From Glandiceps talaboti (lineage: Eukaryota; Hemichordata; Enteropneusta; Spengelidae): a DNA stretch of 62,000 bases. The DNA is taken from assembly GCF_964340395.1 (NCBI RefSeq), contig NC_135560.1:7827598-7889597 (forward strand), given 5' to 3'. The stretch's first letter is position 1. Each line of letters begins with the position of its first letter. A model generated the notes under the pieces. That model was not told the origin of the DNA. It did no database searches and saw only the letters and a list, made by a program, of their open reading frames with translations. Below are positions 24,137 to 42,541 of the stretch, one piece after another. The position numbers were made by a program, and so were the translations under genes.

Positions 24137-24440
24137 TATTAAAGGGGAGCATCACTCCAGGAAATAAGAGACATTTTCATAAACTATGGATTCTGGAGAG
24201 TCATTTCATGATTTTACAACACCAGGTACAATTACTTGCAATTTCAGAGAAACATCAAGTTGATCTTGTGCCTTTATAGGATATCTTTGCTATGGGCAAT
24301 TGCATCATGGGAGATAGTAGAAATACATTATTCAATGGTTGAACACTGAATATTCATGACAGCTGTTTCACACTGAAGTGCATAGCATTTCATACTCATG
24401 AATATTTAATCCTTTTTAAGATGTAACTTATAAATGATTT
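24137..24440. mobile_element. Partial MITE of the AGGGGAAC family
   Basis: Starts AAAGGGGAGCATCACTCC, then a TTTCATGATTTTAC segment and a palindromic ATTCATGA core, as in the full copy at 44837-45376. The right end is replaced by unrelated sequence. Confidence 0.6.
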
Positions 24441-25589
24441 GATGATGTAATTTATTATACATATGAAAAATAGTTGAGGAAATCCCTACTATATAATCAA
24501 CATATACCAGACGACACTTGTAATACCATAGAAGGCAGTATCAACATAAACATTATACTTGCATAGTTTAATTAAGGTTTTTGTAAGTATTTTCATTTGA
24601 GTAGAAAACTTATAAACTCAGCTTGTGCCACTTTAAAACACAGAATTCACAGGGTATTCTTTCCCATTAAGATTAAATTTACAATCATGTAATATTCTTG
24701 TACATTAATACCAGATGAGTAAATGTGTCATCTCTCAGTGAATAAAGAGACCAATGTACATTTTGAAAACTTCATTCTGTGTGTCATTTTTTTTACATGG
24801 CTACATTGTTCATTGACTTGTGATAAAATCATTACTACTGCACTAGTCTAGAAGCTATCCACCGGGTTTGAATCAGAAGATTTCTTTAATCAAACAAATA
24901 GCTCAGTGAGAAATCATGAACCAAAAGTTGTTCAGTGAACCCCCCCCCCCCCCCCCCACCTGTTAGAATGATGTAAACAATGTATTAGTAGCATCCTGAG
25001 CTGACAAATATACCATATTTGGACACAAACATACTATATTTGGACATTCTGTAAGTTACCTGTTAACTTATCATTGGGTAGAATTCTGTGATTGATTAAA
25101 CAAAGATGTAGTGTTAATGACTATGGGGTGGCTTTAATTGTTTGAATTTGAACTATCTTCTCAGTTTCTCATTGAGCTATATGTTGGGTAAATTTCTTCA
25201 GATTCAAACCCGATGGATAGCCTATGTTTGTTGTGTTCATTTATTTATTTTTATTTCTGAACACCATATTTAGCATTGGGGTCTATGTCTTTGACAAAGT
25301 AGAAGACTTGTTTGTTTTTATTTTTGGAGCTATTTACTTGGACAATAATTTACTGTTTTTAAGGGACATTGGACGTTGTTCAATCTCATTTATCTACATG
25401 TTAGGGTACAATAACACTTTTACTTCACAAATACAGTTTCTGTTTTGACTATTTCATGATTATCATTTGTCACATGCAACTACACAGCTAAAAAACCAAG
25501 TTAAAACAACACATACACATACACAGAGTTAATTAATGCAAATCATTTTTTAAATTAAGAATGATTTTTAATCCTTTTTCTTTATACTT

Positions 25590-26035
25590 AAACCGGGAAA
25601 TAAAGGTTTTTCATAAAATTTAGATTCTGGCGAGTCAATTCATGATTTCTCATCCCAAACTGAGCGAAAAAAAAACAAATTGAAACTCTATTTCACCTCC
25701 ATTGTTCACACACTGGTCCACTGTTGCATCATGGGACTTAACAGACATGCATATTCATGATTGTACACTGAATATTCATGACTATTTATCTATTGGTAAT
25801 AAGCACTTAGGAGTCATGAATATTCAGTGTGCATCTAGTAATACATATGCATGTCTGCTAAGTCCCATGATGCAACAGTAAAACAAGTGTGTGAACAACA
25901 GAGGGAGAAATAAAGTTTCGATTTGGTGTTTCTTGGCAATTGTACAAAATTTATGTGATGTCGAAATCATGACATGACTCTCCAGAACCAAAAGTTTATG
26001 GAAATATCATTGTTTCCTGTAGTGGCATTCTGCTT
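25590..26035. mobile_element. Diverged MITE of the same family
   Basis: The left arm (GGGAAATAAAGG…ATTCATGATTTCTCA) and the right arm (ATCATGACATGACTCTCC…TTTCCTG) are inverted relatives around a palindromic ATTCATGACT core, about 445 bp in all. Confidence 0.65.
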
Positions 26036-27659
26036 TAACAGTGTATCTGCAAAATCTGCTGTATTTCAAATAAAGCTACATATACATGTACATCAGTGTT
26101 GGCACTTGTTCCCAATTCACTGCCTTTATAGAACAGTAAGAGAACCATCACAATCACAGTATAATGTATTACACAAAAAAGCGTACAAAGATGCTTTGCT
26201 TCTCATACATCCATATAAAAAAAATCAAAACTACCTTCATCAAGATTCATTTTCTTTTCAAAACAATCTTTAAAATTGTTCATAAAGATTTCATCTTTTA
26301 TTTGCTAACAAAAATATATTGAGGGGTAGGGTGGGGTGGGGGTTGTGTCTTCAGCTGACCATTGAGCTATTCATGAATAGCCACAGTATGTTATGTTCAA
26401 ACATACACATGTACTTCAACTGGCCATATGAGAAACCTGAATAATTTTTCCAAGATATGGTGCAAAAATCATTCTCTGTACCATCTGATCAATTGCAAAT
26501 GAAAATATACTACTGCACTATACATAGAAGATAGGCATAAATGTAAATCTTAATATTGCATATAAATTATGCATATTTCATCCACGAAGGCATTTTTTTG
26601 AAAATAACATATTTCCATTTCTTGAATGAAGAAATCATCACAGTAAACTTAAAAAAAAAAAGATTTTTAAAAAGAACAGTACAGAACACGTGATTGTATG
26701 CTGTAAATCAATCTGATTACAATGAAATTCACATGACCAGCATGAAAGGAATAGACACAACTATGATTGAGTTCAACTTCTACATTCTTCACAAGAAAAT
26801 TATCAAATAAACACATAATAATTCCGAGACAAATTTAAAATAGATTGCTGCAGAATCCATAGTCCCAGAATCCTCTGATTTCCATCAGCCCGAGAGCGGC
26901 TGGGGAATCTGGTATCTAAGTAATTGGTACAAGATGGCTGCTCGGGAAGGCTAACCTACAACATGACCTCTGTAGCAAGACCACATGATGGTAACCATGG
27001 TAACTCTTGCTACAGCATATTTTAGTTAATAAAAAAAATATTTTCAAAAATTTTATTCCATGATTTTTTGTGAAATATATAGAGTTGATAAAAATGAAAA
27101 TTGGGGATCATTTTCATCCAATCAGAAAGTGTCTCGAGTTCAACAACTGTCGCCATCTTATGTTCTAATCACTGATGCTGCATCCCCGAACTCTCTGGGG
27201 TTGGTGGAAGTCAGAGGATTCTGGGTAACTGAGACTACAAAATTCAGTACTACACACAAATTATATCTACCTATATATCCTTTGTAATATAAGTATTATG
27301 TTACCCTATGTAATATTTCATAACCCCTCTGGGAGATGCTGCTTGTGGCCAACATGACTGTAATGTACTCATGGTCAAAAACAAGAAATACTTTAGTGTA
27401 AATTTGCACTTATGGTAAAAGCATACCTTTTCAGGCTAATTTCAAGACAATTAAAGCAAAATGAACTTTGAGTTCAGTATTAAAGAAAAGTATGTGACTT
27501 GAAACACTGTAAAATTGCCAACTTGTGAAGGGCCAAATACAAGCCTTCTACACACTGGCCTGTAGGAAATAGAACCTAAATGTATTAAACAGCCATGTAA
27601 TGCTGACATATAGCTATCACCCATATCCAGATAAATAATCTTAATGAGATAAAACTTGC

Positions 27660-27800
27660 CTACCTGTATACTTAAAGGACTATCGTTACTACACTATTCT
27701 GCTATCCTAACTATAGCCTACCTGTATAGACTTGAAGGACTTTTGCTGCTACACACACTATTCCTCTATCCAAGCTAACTGACATTTAGAGTTTTTAAAT
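27660..27800. repeat. Dispersed repeat, copy 1 (other copies at 47990-48180)
   Basis: Units with GCCTACCTGTA-GACTTGA and CTATTC-GCTATCC-AACT repeat about every 60 bp. The same units recur three times at 47990-48180. Confidence 0.7.
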
Positions 27801-30033
27801 TTCCGTTGTCCTTCCAAGTCTACTCTGACCCTTATTTTCAGTTGGTCTTGAATGACATTCCACCATAGACCATGATTGGTCGAATACATAATTAAACATA
27901 TTTAAATTGTACAATCAGTATATGTAAATATGACCTGTCTACCCACCTACATAAACTTGTCTTCAAATTTACACTAATGTTTTGCACATGTTACGTGTAT
28001 GGGGGAGGGGGGGTGTCTAAATACCAGCTGGAAATAGGAGTCAGAATACATTGTAGACTGGGAAAGACAGCGAAAATTCACAAAATCAAAATATCAGTCA
28101 AAATAGCAGAATAGTAGTTAGAGTCCTTAAAGTCCATATTAGGCTAGAAGAGACAAAAGGAAATTCTCCTGAATACTAGTATTGTAATCATATTGACTTG
28201 GTGTAACTATAGAAATGATTCCAGGTTCATAATTTTCTTATTTCAATTTCTTATTCCTTTATCATACACACAATTAGATCTAGTTGATATGCATGTGGTA
28301 TACCTTTCAGGCTTAAACTTGCTAAGATATAGATGGCCATGTACACCAAAAATTAAAAAGATGTAAACTTGTAGTGGTCTCTATTATCAAGATTTTCATT
28401 TCATTTGATACATATATTTACAGGAAAATCATTAGGAAAACACCATTAAAACCATAAGACTTAGTCAAGTTCTTGACGGACCGTATTCTGTACTAGTAAT
28501 ATCTTCATACTAGTCCGTCTAGTCAATCCTGTTACTCATAATGCTAATTGTGGTTCAAGCCCATGGTGGGAGATATGCAAATGTCCAACCAGGACTCCAT
28601 CTCCCAGTCTAATTAAACTAAAATCATGTGGGGATGCGACAACATCATTACGTTTATATGAATGCCATAGTGGGGGGGGGGGGGGGGCACCCCACACCCT
28701 ATAGTGACACAAGCACAGAGTTCTGGTGCCAACATTATTCTACAAAGAACTCTGTCACATCTGAGCAATTTCTGTCTTTGTAATCTCTGTTGTTAGTTTG
28801 CCCATAAAGATGCAAATCAGCCCTAGTTTTTTTTCATATGTGCCTTGAAGTATTCATTCACTCTCCCTAAAACCAGTGTTAATTTTAGATGTAATACCTT
28901 ACAATACATATAACCAACTACCAGAGTATATATGCCTTGAATTATGCCATTGACTCATTCATTCTTCCTGCGCAATGCCTTCTTGCAGTCGTTACACCTC
29001 ACTGGGTGCAAGGAGGCACGACACAGGGGAAATGGGATTCATTCAGTCCTGACCAGAAGTATCTCTCACAGATACTCAGCAGTCATGAATCATGCTAAAA
29101 TAACAATGCCAACTTCAGGTCGTGATTTCTGACCTATGACCTTAAATACATCATTCAATGTCAGACACTGCTGTTGATGAACCTTGGCCAGTAAAATACT
29201 AAATACATCTGAATCTTAAGACAAAGTAGCCTGGAATCTATGCAGATGGGGGTTTAAAAACTTTTGAATTCCTTATGTTGGGCAATACATAATTCAAAAT
29301 CCCAATTGCCTGGATTCTAGGCTAAAGACAAATGAACATGGGTCAACATGAGACATTTTATTCTACATTTTAAATACATAAAACTCATCTAGCGTTATAT
29401 TTATATTATATAATATATGTTGATTTTTGCCCTGATAAGAGCATAACATATCCATATTGCATCAACAACTTTATGCCTCTGTATATTTTCTAGCATCTTC
29501 ATGTCTGTGACACTTTTTATAAGTGCATCGACTATTGAACAAGTTTTTTGTCTGCCTATTAACTGTTACACTATAGATCTCATGGTCTTCATATAAAACA
29601 AAAGATGACATAAAATATATAGAATATATCTAGCCTATGCCCCTTCAATGTAATGTTGTTTTGAAACAAGTTTGAAACTAAGACCAACCAGTGACTATAA
29701 AAGGCTGTGTTCACACGATAACTTTTCAAATAAAATACCAAAATACTAAAATATTGTTCTCCTTTCAATGCATTTTCATGTGTTTGCATGATAGATGTTT
29801 TAGGCCATCTATGTAGACACACTGAAAATGTAACAATTTGAAAAATGATGCTGTTGAACACATAAAAACATGATTTAAACATGTGCATTAGTATGTCATT
29901 CATGGGGTCATTCGAGGTCATATATGTGTGTCTTTGAATGGTTATATTTTTGGTTATTTCACAGACAAGTAAGTTTGTTACTTGTCTGTAGTTATTTACA
30001 CAACATCATTTTTTAATCTTTCATTTTTCACTT

Positions 30034-30037
<4 letters not shown>

Positions 30038-30110
<73 letters not shown>
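30038..30110 (+). repeat. (CA)n microsatellite
   Basis: About 73 bp of pure CA, upstream of nothing recognisable on either strand. Confidence 0.95.
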
Positions 30111-30112
<2 letters not shown>

Positions 30113-31257
30113 GACTCCATTTTTCAAAATGATCCATTTTTAGCAGCATTTTCAAATTGTTGCATTGTGTTGACAGTGGGTGAAAACGCAATAAAACAAA
30201 ACAGTTGCATTTTCATTTTAAAATGGCATCGTGTAAACAGGGCCAACGTTTGAAAACAGATCAACCCAGTGACTAAGATTTCAACTTTGCCAGAAACTAA
30301 AACATAAGTACAAAACTGTATGAAATCATAGAATGGCACAAATTCATGTTTTGTCACGCACTGTTTTACCATAGTGAACATTTTTTGACGAACATCTTAT
30401 GACTGCTTTCAGCTAAAGACAGACATGAATTAAAATAACTGTTGTTCCATGTAGTAGATTACACAAGTGGGTGATAGTGTTGCCTTGGTTATACAGATAA
30501 ATCATCCTGTAATCAAGATAGTGTAAACATTGGAAGTTACATGTAGGAATGAGGTTGGATGTGATGTCACTTGCCAACAATTTCCTATCAGAAAGACGCC
30601 CAGCTACTGAGAAGCTATTAAGAGGATAGCTTATATCAACATATTGTAACTATAGTTTTATAATTTGGGTTTATCATAGTTTCCATGGTAATCTCTATGT
30701 TCCAGTCAAAATCAGTCAGGGGATTTGGACAACGCTGTGAATCACCACAGATGCTTACAGCTGTTATGATCACCAATTTTACAATATGTCAAAAAATGTT
30801 CTGCGTGAGCAATCAACAGATTAGCTGATATTTTAAAGGTATGCTTTTGAAATTTCAGGGTTCATAATATATAAACAGTCCCAGGCAACTCTCAGCCCAG
30901 ATTGGGTTCCATTTTCTTGTCACAATCCAGAATCGTATACACCTATACCTGGTCCAGAACATATCCATTTCAAGAGACACAAACAAAATGGGAAGCGTTG
31001 GCTGATGTGGAAGCATTTGGATTACAAATCACTTGATTGCTGACAGCGTGTATCACAGTTTTTAGATACCACTTTGGGTTAAATCAGTCATTTCAAATGT
31101 ACAGTTCTCAAGTAAAAACCACTTTGAAATACTTCAATCATGACGGCATCTCATAATTATATCACATTGGAGTAATTCAGAAATTTCAAATGAACAGTCC
31201 AGTAGTACCAACTTTGGAGTATTCATTCACTTCAAATGTACATCCATCCACTGAATG

Positions 31258-36944
<5,687 letters not shown>

Positions 36945-36945
36945 T

Positions 36946-36963
36946 TCACATGAATATATTCAT
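36946..36963 (-). promoter_or_regulatory. Five-codon upstream ORF before gene 3
   Basis: Directly after a splice acceptor (CTGCAG) the leader reads ATG AAT ATA TTC ATG TGA, one nucleotide before the main ATG at 36944. Such a tiny uORF with an adjacent stop can permit reinitiation or restrict translation. The main ATG has a good context (G at -3 and +4). Confidence 0.5.
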
Positions 36964-37061
36964 CTGCAGAGTAAAATAAAAAGAAATGATGAGCATTAAA
37001 GAGACATGCCCTACACAGGATTAAAAATCAAAACAGCTATTGTTAGGCAAAAAAAAGAAAA

Positions 37062-37385
37062 AGAATTGTTTCTGGTCAGCACGCGCATCACTTAAATACC
37101 CTTGCGTCTTTTTTTTTTTACATATTTGTCCAGCCCATGCAGTCTGTAGATCCGAGGGGAAACACAAAAATAACCCTCCCTACTTCAGTGAAGACAACTG
37201 CAGAGCCAATCATGAACAAGCACACACACTGCTCTAAAGTAGTAAATAAAAAGAACAGTAACTGCTATAAATAGTAGATTAAGTGACAGGTTTATTGAGA
37301 ATAAAATTAATAATCAAGAAAATTTTTTTTTTTTAAATCACGTTGCACCACTTTAGACAAAATGTTCTGACCAGAAACAATTCTT
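37062..37385. mobile_element. MITE with AGAATTGTTTCTGGTCAG ends, copy 1
   Basis: Terminal inverted repeats AGAATTGTTTCTGGTCAG and CTGACCAGAAACAATTCT, about 324 bp. The second copy is 45742-45949. No coding capacity. Confidence 0.85.
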
Positions 37386-37766
37386 TTTTTGGGGCCTTAT
37401 AAGTTGACAATTTACAAAACATTCCTACAACACAAACCTCACCCTATAAATTGATACAAATTACCAGGTAGAATGATGACTCATATCAAGAAGTGGGGCG
37501 AGGGTCACTGGGGTGAGGGAAAAACAAAATCGGGATGAGGTGAGGATATACCAGTTCAACAGGAAATTAATCACCACCGGTGTTTCACCCAGCCTTTTCA
37601 AAATGTTGGACATTGCGTCCCATCACTTCCATTCTTCTGGGTCATCATAAGTCATGCATCACACAAATTCTTAGTACATCAAATATACACACCAATCTCA
37701 GGGTGACATTTATTCACATCTAAAATTACTTTGTACAGATACCAGTGTTGCAGTCTGGGTGCAACA

Positions 37767-38160
37767 GTCTGATTGAAATCTGATGTAGTGTACACTCACA
37801 ATTTCTTTTTGGCTGTTATGTTTACTGTTGTGTGTTCTTTTGTGAGCACTCATTAAATATATATCTGACACAATACCATAGGTTTTCCTGAGCCATGTGA
37901 GAATGCTGGGTGAATTCACTCAACCAACGAATATGTGTAATACGCCAAAACATACGGGTGCAGTACTTCAGAGTGTTCTGTTTGAAAAGAGCATTGAGCA
38001 CAGAGCGCAGACAATGATGTTATCGTTATTGTTTGGTGGTTCTTGTTCTTTTAATTTTGAACGTTGCGTGTTATGTTGTAAGATGGATTATGGTTGGCTA
38101 CTCGGAAGTAAGAGATTGGGTTTGGGAAAACCTATGGTATTGTGTCAGATATATGTAAAG
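37767..38160. mobile_element. Truncated long-inverted-repeat MITE
   Basis: Same family as 38387-38837. The left side starts after GGGTGCAACA. The right arm is cut at about 38160, where sequence shared with 39846-40070 begins. Confidence 0.65.
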
Positions 38161-38162
38161 TA

Positions 38163-38367
38163 TGCTTTGATACGTTTACATCACATTTCATATACGACAT
38201 CTGAATTCCCCACTTATAATATCAGGAGTGACTCAACACCGCCATTCCCAAAACAGGCTGGAATCAAAGAGACTGGCAGGCAGATATTTGAGAATAGAAA
38301 CATTTCTCTTCACAAACAGTTTCATACAAAAAATGCAAGAACAGATTTTCTGGCAACGTCGCAATAA
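38163..38367. repeat. Direct duplication of sequence at 39846-40070
   Basis: Both copies share TCTGAATT-CCCACT-ATAATAT, GGAGTGACT-AACACCGCCATT, TTGAGAATAGAAAC and AACAGATTTTCTGGCAACGTC in the same order and orientation. The copy at 39846-40070 is close to the probable gene 3 promoter. Confidence 0.85.
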
Positions 38368-38386
38368 ACTCAGTCTGGGTGCAACA

Positions 38387-38837
38387 GCCTGATTGAAATC
38401 TGATGTAGTGTACACTCACAATTTCTTTTTGGCTGTTACATTTACTGTCGTGTGTTCTTTTGTGAGTGTTCATTACTTATATCTGACACAATACCATAGG
38501 TTTTCCTGAGACAAGCAAGAGTGTTGTGTAATACGCCGTAACCTATGGGTATAGTACTTCAGAGCTGTCAGTTTGAAAAGAGCATGAGAACAAAATTTAG
38601 ACAATGATGTTATCGTTATTGTTTGGCGGTTCTCTTTCTTTCAATTTCGAACATTGAGTGGTATATTGTAAGATGGATTCTGGTTGGCTACTCGGAAGTA
38701 AGAGATTGGGTTCGGGAAAACCTATGGTATCGTGTCAGATATATGTCACAAGCACTCACAAAAGAACAAACGACATAAACGTAACAGGCAAAAAGAGAAA
38801 TTGCAAAGTAAACACTACATAAGATTTCAATCAGATT
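38387..38837. mobile_element. Complete 451-bp MITE with 10-bp target duplication
   Basis: Long inverted arms (GCCTGATTGAAATC…; …GATTTCAATCAGATT) flanked by the direct repeat GGGTGCAACA at 38377-38386 and 38838-38847. Same family as 17352-17837 and the short hairpin at 41311-41489. A 9-10-bp duplication is typical of Mutator-like elements. Confidence 0.75.
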
Positions 38838-39845
38838 GGGTGCAACACTGCACTACTGTATGTTTGCAGTACATGAACAGTGATAACTTGATCATCATTG
38901 TAAACCACAGCACTGTAATAAAAGTCTTAGGGTAAAAATGTTCTGTTGATACATCTGTAGACACTGTCTATGGTTGATACAATGTGAAATACATACACAT
39001 ATACTTTCATTGTGGTTTAATGTTGTGTATTAAAGATAGCATAGAGTAATTACAAGTCATCTATCACACTTCTGAACAAAGTTATCGATATATTTCAAGT
39101 ATTTCATTGTTTCCTGGTTTTCCTGATTTGAACAGTTCAGTTTGAAAGAGTATCAAATGTTGTTTGAAGAGAGCATGAAAGGTGATATGCACACTTCACC
39201 CCCCCCCCCCCTTAATAAAACAGAGGAAACTATATGTTAGAAGCGGGGAATTCAATTTACTCTCTTTTTTCAAAATTTATGTGGAAAGACTTCACTCACA
39301 ACATTTATTTTATTTTCTATAGTGCCTTTTCTATTATAAAAAAAAATATTCAAACGTGCTTAACTATTAATAACAATTCAAAATTAAAGGCACTGGGGAA
39401 ATGAAAAAAAATGCATGTAGAGTTAAACTCGTAAGATAAACGTATATAAAAGACCTGATAAAACTAATAAAGTACTACAAATTGAATCAAAATGTCCATA
39501 AAGCTGTTTAAAAAGGGGTGTTTTCATCTCACGTTTAAAATGTTTCACATTTTTATCAACTTCAGACATCACTGTTGTTACACATGATAATTCCCCCCAA
39601 AAACAAAACAAATAAACAGACAAACGTTGTAGTTTAATTTATAACTAAACCACACAAACGAACCTCATTGGACGTAGAACTTAGATCTTAGAAGGCTTAC
39701 CTGCATCTCACTACAAAGCCCGAAGTATTTTTTTTTTACGTTTAAACGTACTGTTCCATTTTCTCTATGAGTATGGGGACCTCGCACAGTTTCAAAATTG
39801 AGGGGTTTCAAGAGAAGTCTTTCCATTGATGTCAAAATATTGTGG

Positions 39846-40070
39846 GTGTGAATGAAGTGTGTTTTGATAAGATTACACCACATTCCATTATAAACGTCAT
39901 CTGAATTTCCCACTCATAATATTAGGAGTGACTAAACACCGCCATTTTCAAAACACCGCCATGGAATCAAGGAAACTGGCGGCGTATATTTGAGAATAGA
40001 AACGTTTCTCTTCATCAACAGTTTCATACAAAAAATGGAAGAACAGATTTTCTGGCAACGTCACGATAAA
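39846..40070. repeat. Second copy of the 38163-38367 duplication
   Basis: About 80% similar by eye to the first copy. It adds a short insertion (AAAACACCGCCATGG). It lies just downstream, in the minus sense, of a candidate gene 3 leader exon. Another minus-strand donor (GCAG|GTAAGC) lies next to it at about 39699. Confidence 0.8.
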
Positions 40071-40256
40071 TTTGGAACCAGGTGTCTAGTATCTAGAAAA
40101 AGCAGTCGTCGGTACTAATAGTAATAAATGAATTTAACGTTTGTGTCTAATTTCTGCAAAATAGTAAATGTGTGTAATTGCATCCCGTCAATTTGCGATT
40201 TCCGAAATCGTTAACAAATGTAAAAGAGTAACTAGAAACTCAATACGTTGACATAC

Positions 40257-41110
40257 CTCAAAGAAAACGAGGAACAAGTTGTACGTCGCCAAACACTGTC
40301 GGTCGCCATTGCATACCAAATGCAATATATTCGTGCATGCATAGTTCGTGGAATTGCCCTGTGGTCTATAAATAGAATCAATAGCGCCAGAACTAGAAAC
40401 TGATTCATGTTCATTTTTTCGATTCGCATTTAAAGCATGGATTTTACTAAAAGCATGGGTTAAGGTTTCAGATCCAACATAAGATTTTGGTCTTGTATAT
40501 TTGTTTTATTTTGATCTTGTATAATCATTTGAAGTAAGCCAAACACACTGCTCTTGGAAGAGGTATGCGTGTGGACTGCAATGAATCTCATGTCGTCTGA
40601 ATATGAACCCAACCCTGTATTTTGTCATATTTTGTACTGTAATTGTCGCCGGTGAGGGCGTCGTAAGCCCGGAAACGATTGGAAACATTAAAGTTCAGAG
40701 CTCTGCAGCTGATACTAACCCAGTATCTTCAAACCAGCGACGTCGGAACAGTCTCGGGAAATAGTTCCAATAAGGTAAAGTGTTTGAAACTTAGAAACTG
40801 ACGTTTGGTTACATGTTTTGCAATGACATTACTTGTACAAACAAATTTGCATGAGCCAGCAGGTCTCCAGGGTAAATTGTATGTTATAGTACTGCGCAGT
40901 ACATACATACGATGTAAACTACGTACATATTGGGTTAATCCCAATGCGTGCGTCGTGTCGCGTGACGTAGTGTCTGCGGGAATCCCGGCATTAAAAAAAT
41001 ATGTCCGGTCCACCCACACCTAACGTAAATTCATCCGAAATCACGAAGCGACGGCTTATTTTACAGGAACTGAAGTAGAAAATATATATAGTCTGTGATA
41101 TTAAGGTATG
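40257..41110. promoter_or_regulatory. Divergent promoter region of genes 3 and 4
   Basis: CpG-richer than its surroundings. A minus-strand donor (TTTGAG|GTATGT) at 40257 could end a noncoding first exon of gene 3. A canonical TATAAATA on the plus strand lies at 40367-40374, although its minus-strand reading is only a weak TATA box. A CRE-like TGACGTA is at 40963 and a kappaB-like GGGAATCCC at 40978-40986. A plus-strand donor (TTAAG|GTATGG) at 41105 could end a gene 4 leader exon. Transcription starts cannot be fixed from sequence. Confidence 0.45.
40978..40986. promoter_or_regulatory. kappaB-like palindrome
   Basis: GGGAATCCC inside the larger palindrome CGGGAATCCCG, 15 bp from a CRE-like TGACGTA. 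It is the 9-bp core of the site found between genes 1 and 2. Confidence 0.45.
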
Positions 41111-41310
41111 GATCATATGTGTAAGGTTAGTTCTTTATCATTTTAAAGATTTGCAATGTATATCAGTTGTCTATTAAATTTCGTGATCTCATTTAGCACC
41201 GTTATAATGTATACATGCATTATATAATTGCTAATGTTTGTAATTCTAAATTGCATGTACTCAGGGATTAGTTTCATTAATAGTTTTGGACTGGGAGATG
41301 TGTTTTGAAG

Positions 41311-41489
41311 CAATCTGATTAAAATCCGATGTAGATGTCGGCTAATAATTCATTGCTATTTTACCTTCATTATTTTGCTTGAATTGACCTTCGTAGTACA
41401 TGTTTACGAAGGTCAATTCAAGCAAAATAACGAAGGTAAAATAGCAATGAATTATTAGCCGACATCTACATCGGATTTTAATCAGATTG
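41311..41489. mobile_element. Near-perfect hairpin MITE with 10-bp target duplication
   Basis: Arms of about 87 bp, with one mismatch seen by eye, around a short loop (GTACATGT). It begins CAATCTGATT, ends AATCAGATTG and is flanked by TGTTTTGAAG at 41301-41310 and 41490-41499. Its ends match the longer elements at 17352-17837 and 38387-38837. The near-identity of the arms suggests recent insertion or ongoing repair. Confidence 0.85.
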
Positions 41490-42541
41490 TGTTTTGAAGT
41501 TGAACTCCGGTTTTCTCCAAATGCCATCTCACTCACCAGTTCTGTAAGCCAGGAATCTGTATAGAGAGGGACAACAGTTAGAAACATGAAGGTAACATCA
41601 CACCTCCATGCTAGAAACAAATCTCAGTATACTTTGTTGTCTGCAAATTAACAGGAGTAGGAGCCACCAGATTTGATGGCCAAAACCAAAACCAACCCCT
41701 GTAAAGACCACATGTTATTCATTTCATGTGTAAATAGTTAATGGTGTGATTTCCTCAGGGTTTTTGTTAAGGTCTGGTAACCCTGGTAACAGAAAGTGGA
41801 TATCTGGTAATACTGGCATAGTTTCAATACATAAATTTGGTGGGAACCCCAGTAAGATGATTGGGAACTCAGGTAGATTTTACTTGCCTAGTAACAAAAA
41901 CACCCTACCTATACATAGACCCTCAACCAACAAGGTCTATGACCTATATCAGCATTATTTATGAATATAAATTTTCTCTGTATTAATATTAAGTTCACTG
42001 AATAAATTTCAAAAAGATGAAAACATAGAACAAGCAAAGATTTCATGGATAAACATAACAAACACAGAACTGAACATACCCTATCAGGTATACCCAAGGT
42101 GCTAGTGAGGTTTACATGACACAGGATGCTAAAGGTCATCCATTGTTTTCTGTCAGGGCTCTATGGAATTAAATCTTGATGGACAACTGTCCAGAAAATT
42201 TGCATGGACGTTTCTATAACCAGATTTTGATTTTGCATAAAATGACGATTTTATTATATTTTGAACCCAACGTAAAATACAAGTACAAAGGGCTAAGTCT
42301 TATTTTATTCAGCTGTAATTCCTTATCTTATCTTATTTTATGAAATTATAAAATTTTCATGATATGGAAATGTTTGTATTAATCAGATTTTATGCTTGCT
42401 TACATTTAGTCAACTCACTTTCTCCTAGTTGCTTTATGCCAAATTAATCCTAAACTTGCTTTCAAATTCTAATTCTGTAATTTTATTGGTTATGTACAGG
42501 ATATTGCCAGTAAATGAACGAGGGTGTAATTATAAGTCACC

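Larger units (their letters stand above)
20061..31257. other. Repeat-rich gene-poor interval between genes 2 and 3
   Basis: I see no supportable coding gene. It contains the probable gene 2 3' region (candidate AATAAA at 22521), CA microsatellites, a GC-rich palindrome at 23196-23251, MITE copies at 24137-24440 and 25590-26035, poly-C at 24940-24957, poly-G at 28672-28687, a weak inverted repeat (AGTCCCAGAATCCTCTGA near 26861 against its complement near 27210) and a dispersed repeat at 27660-27800. Open frames up to 110 codons have no domain or splice support. Confidence 0.6.
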
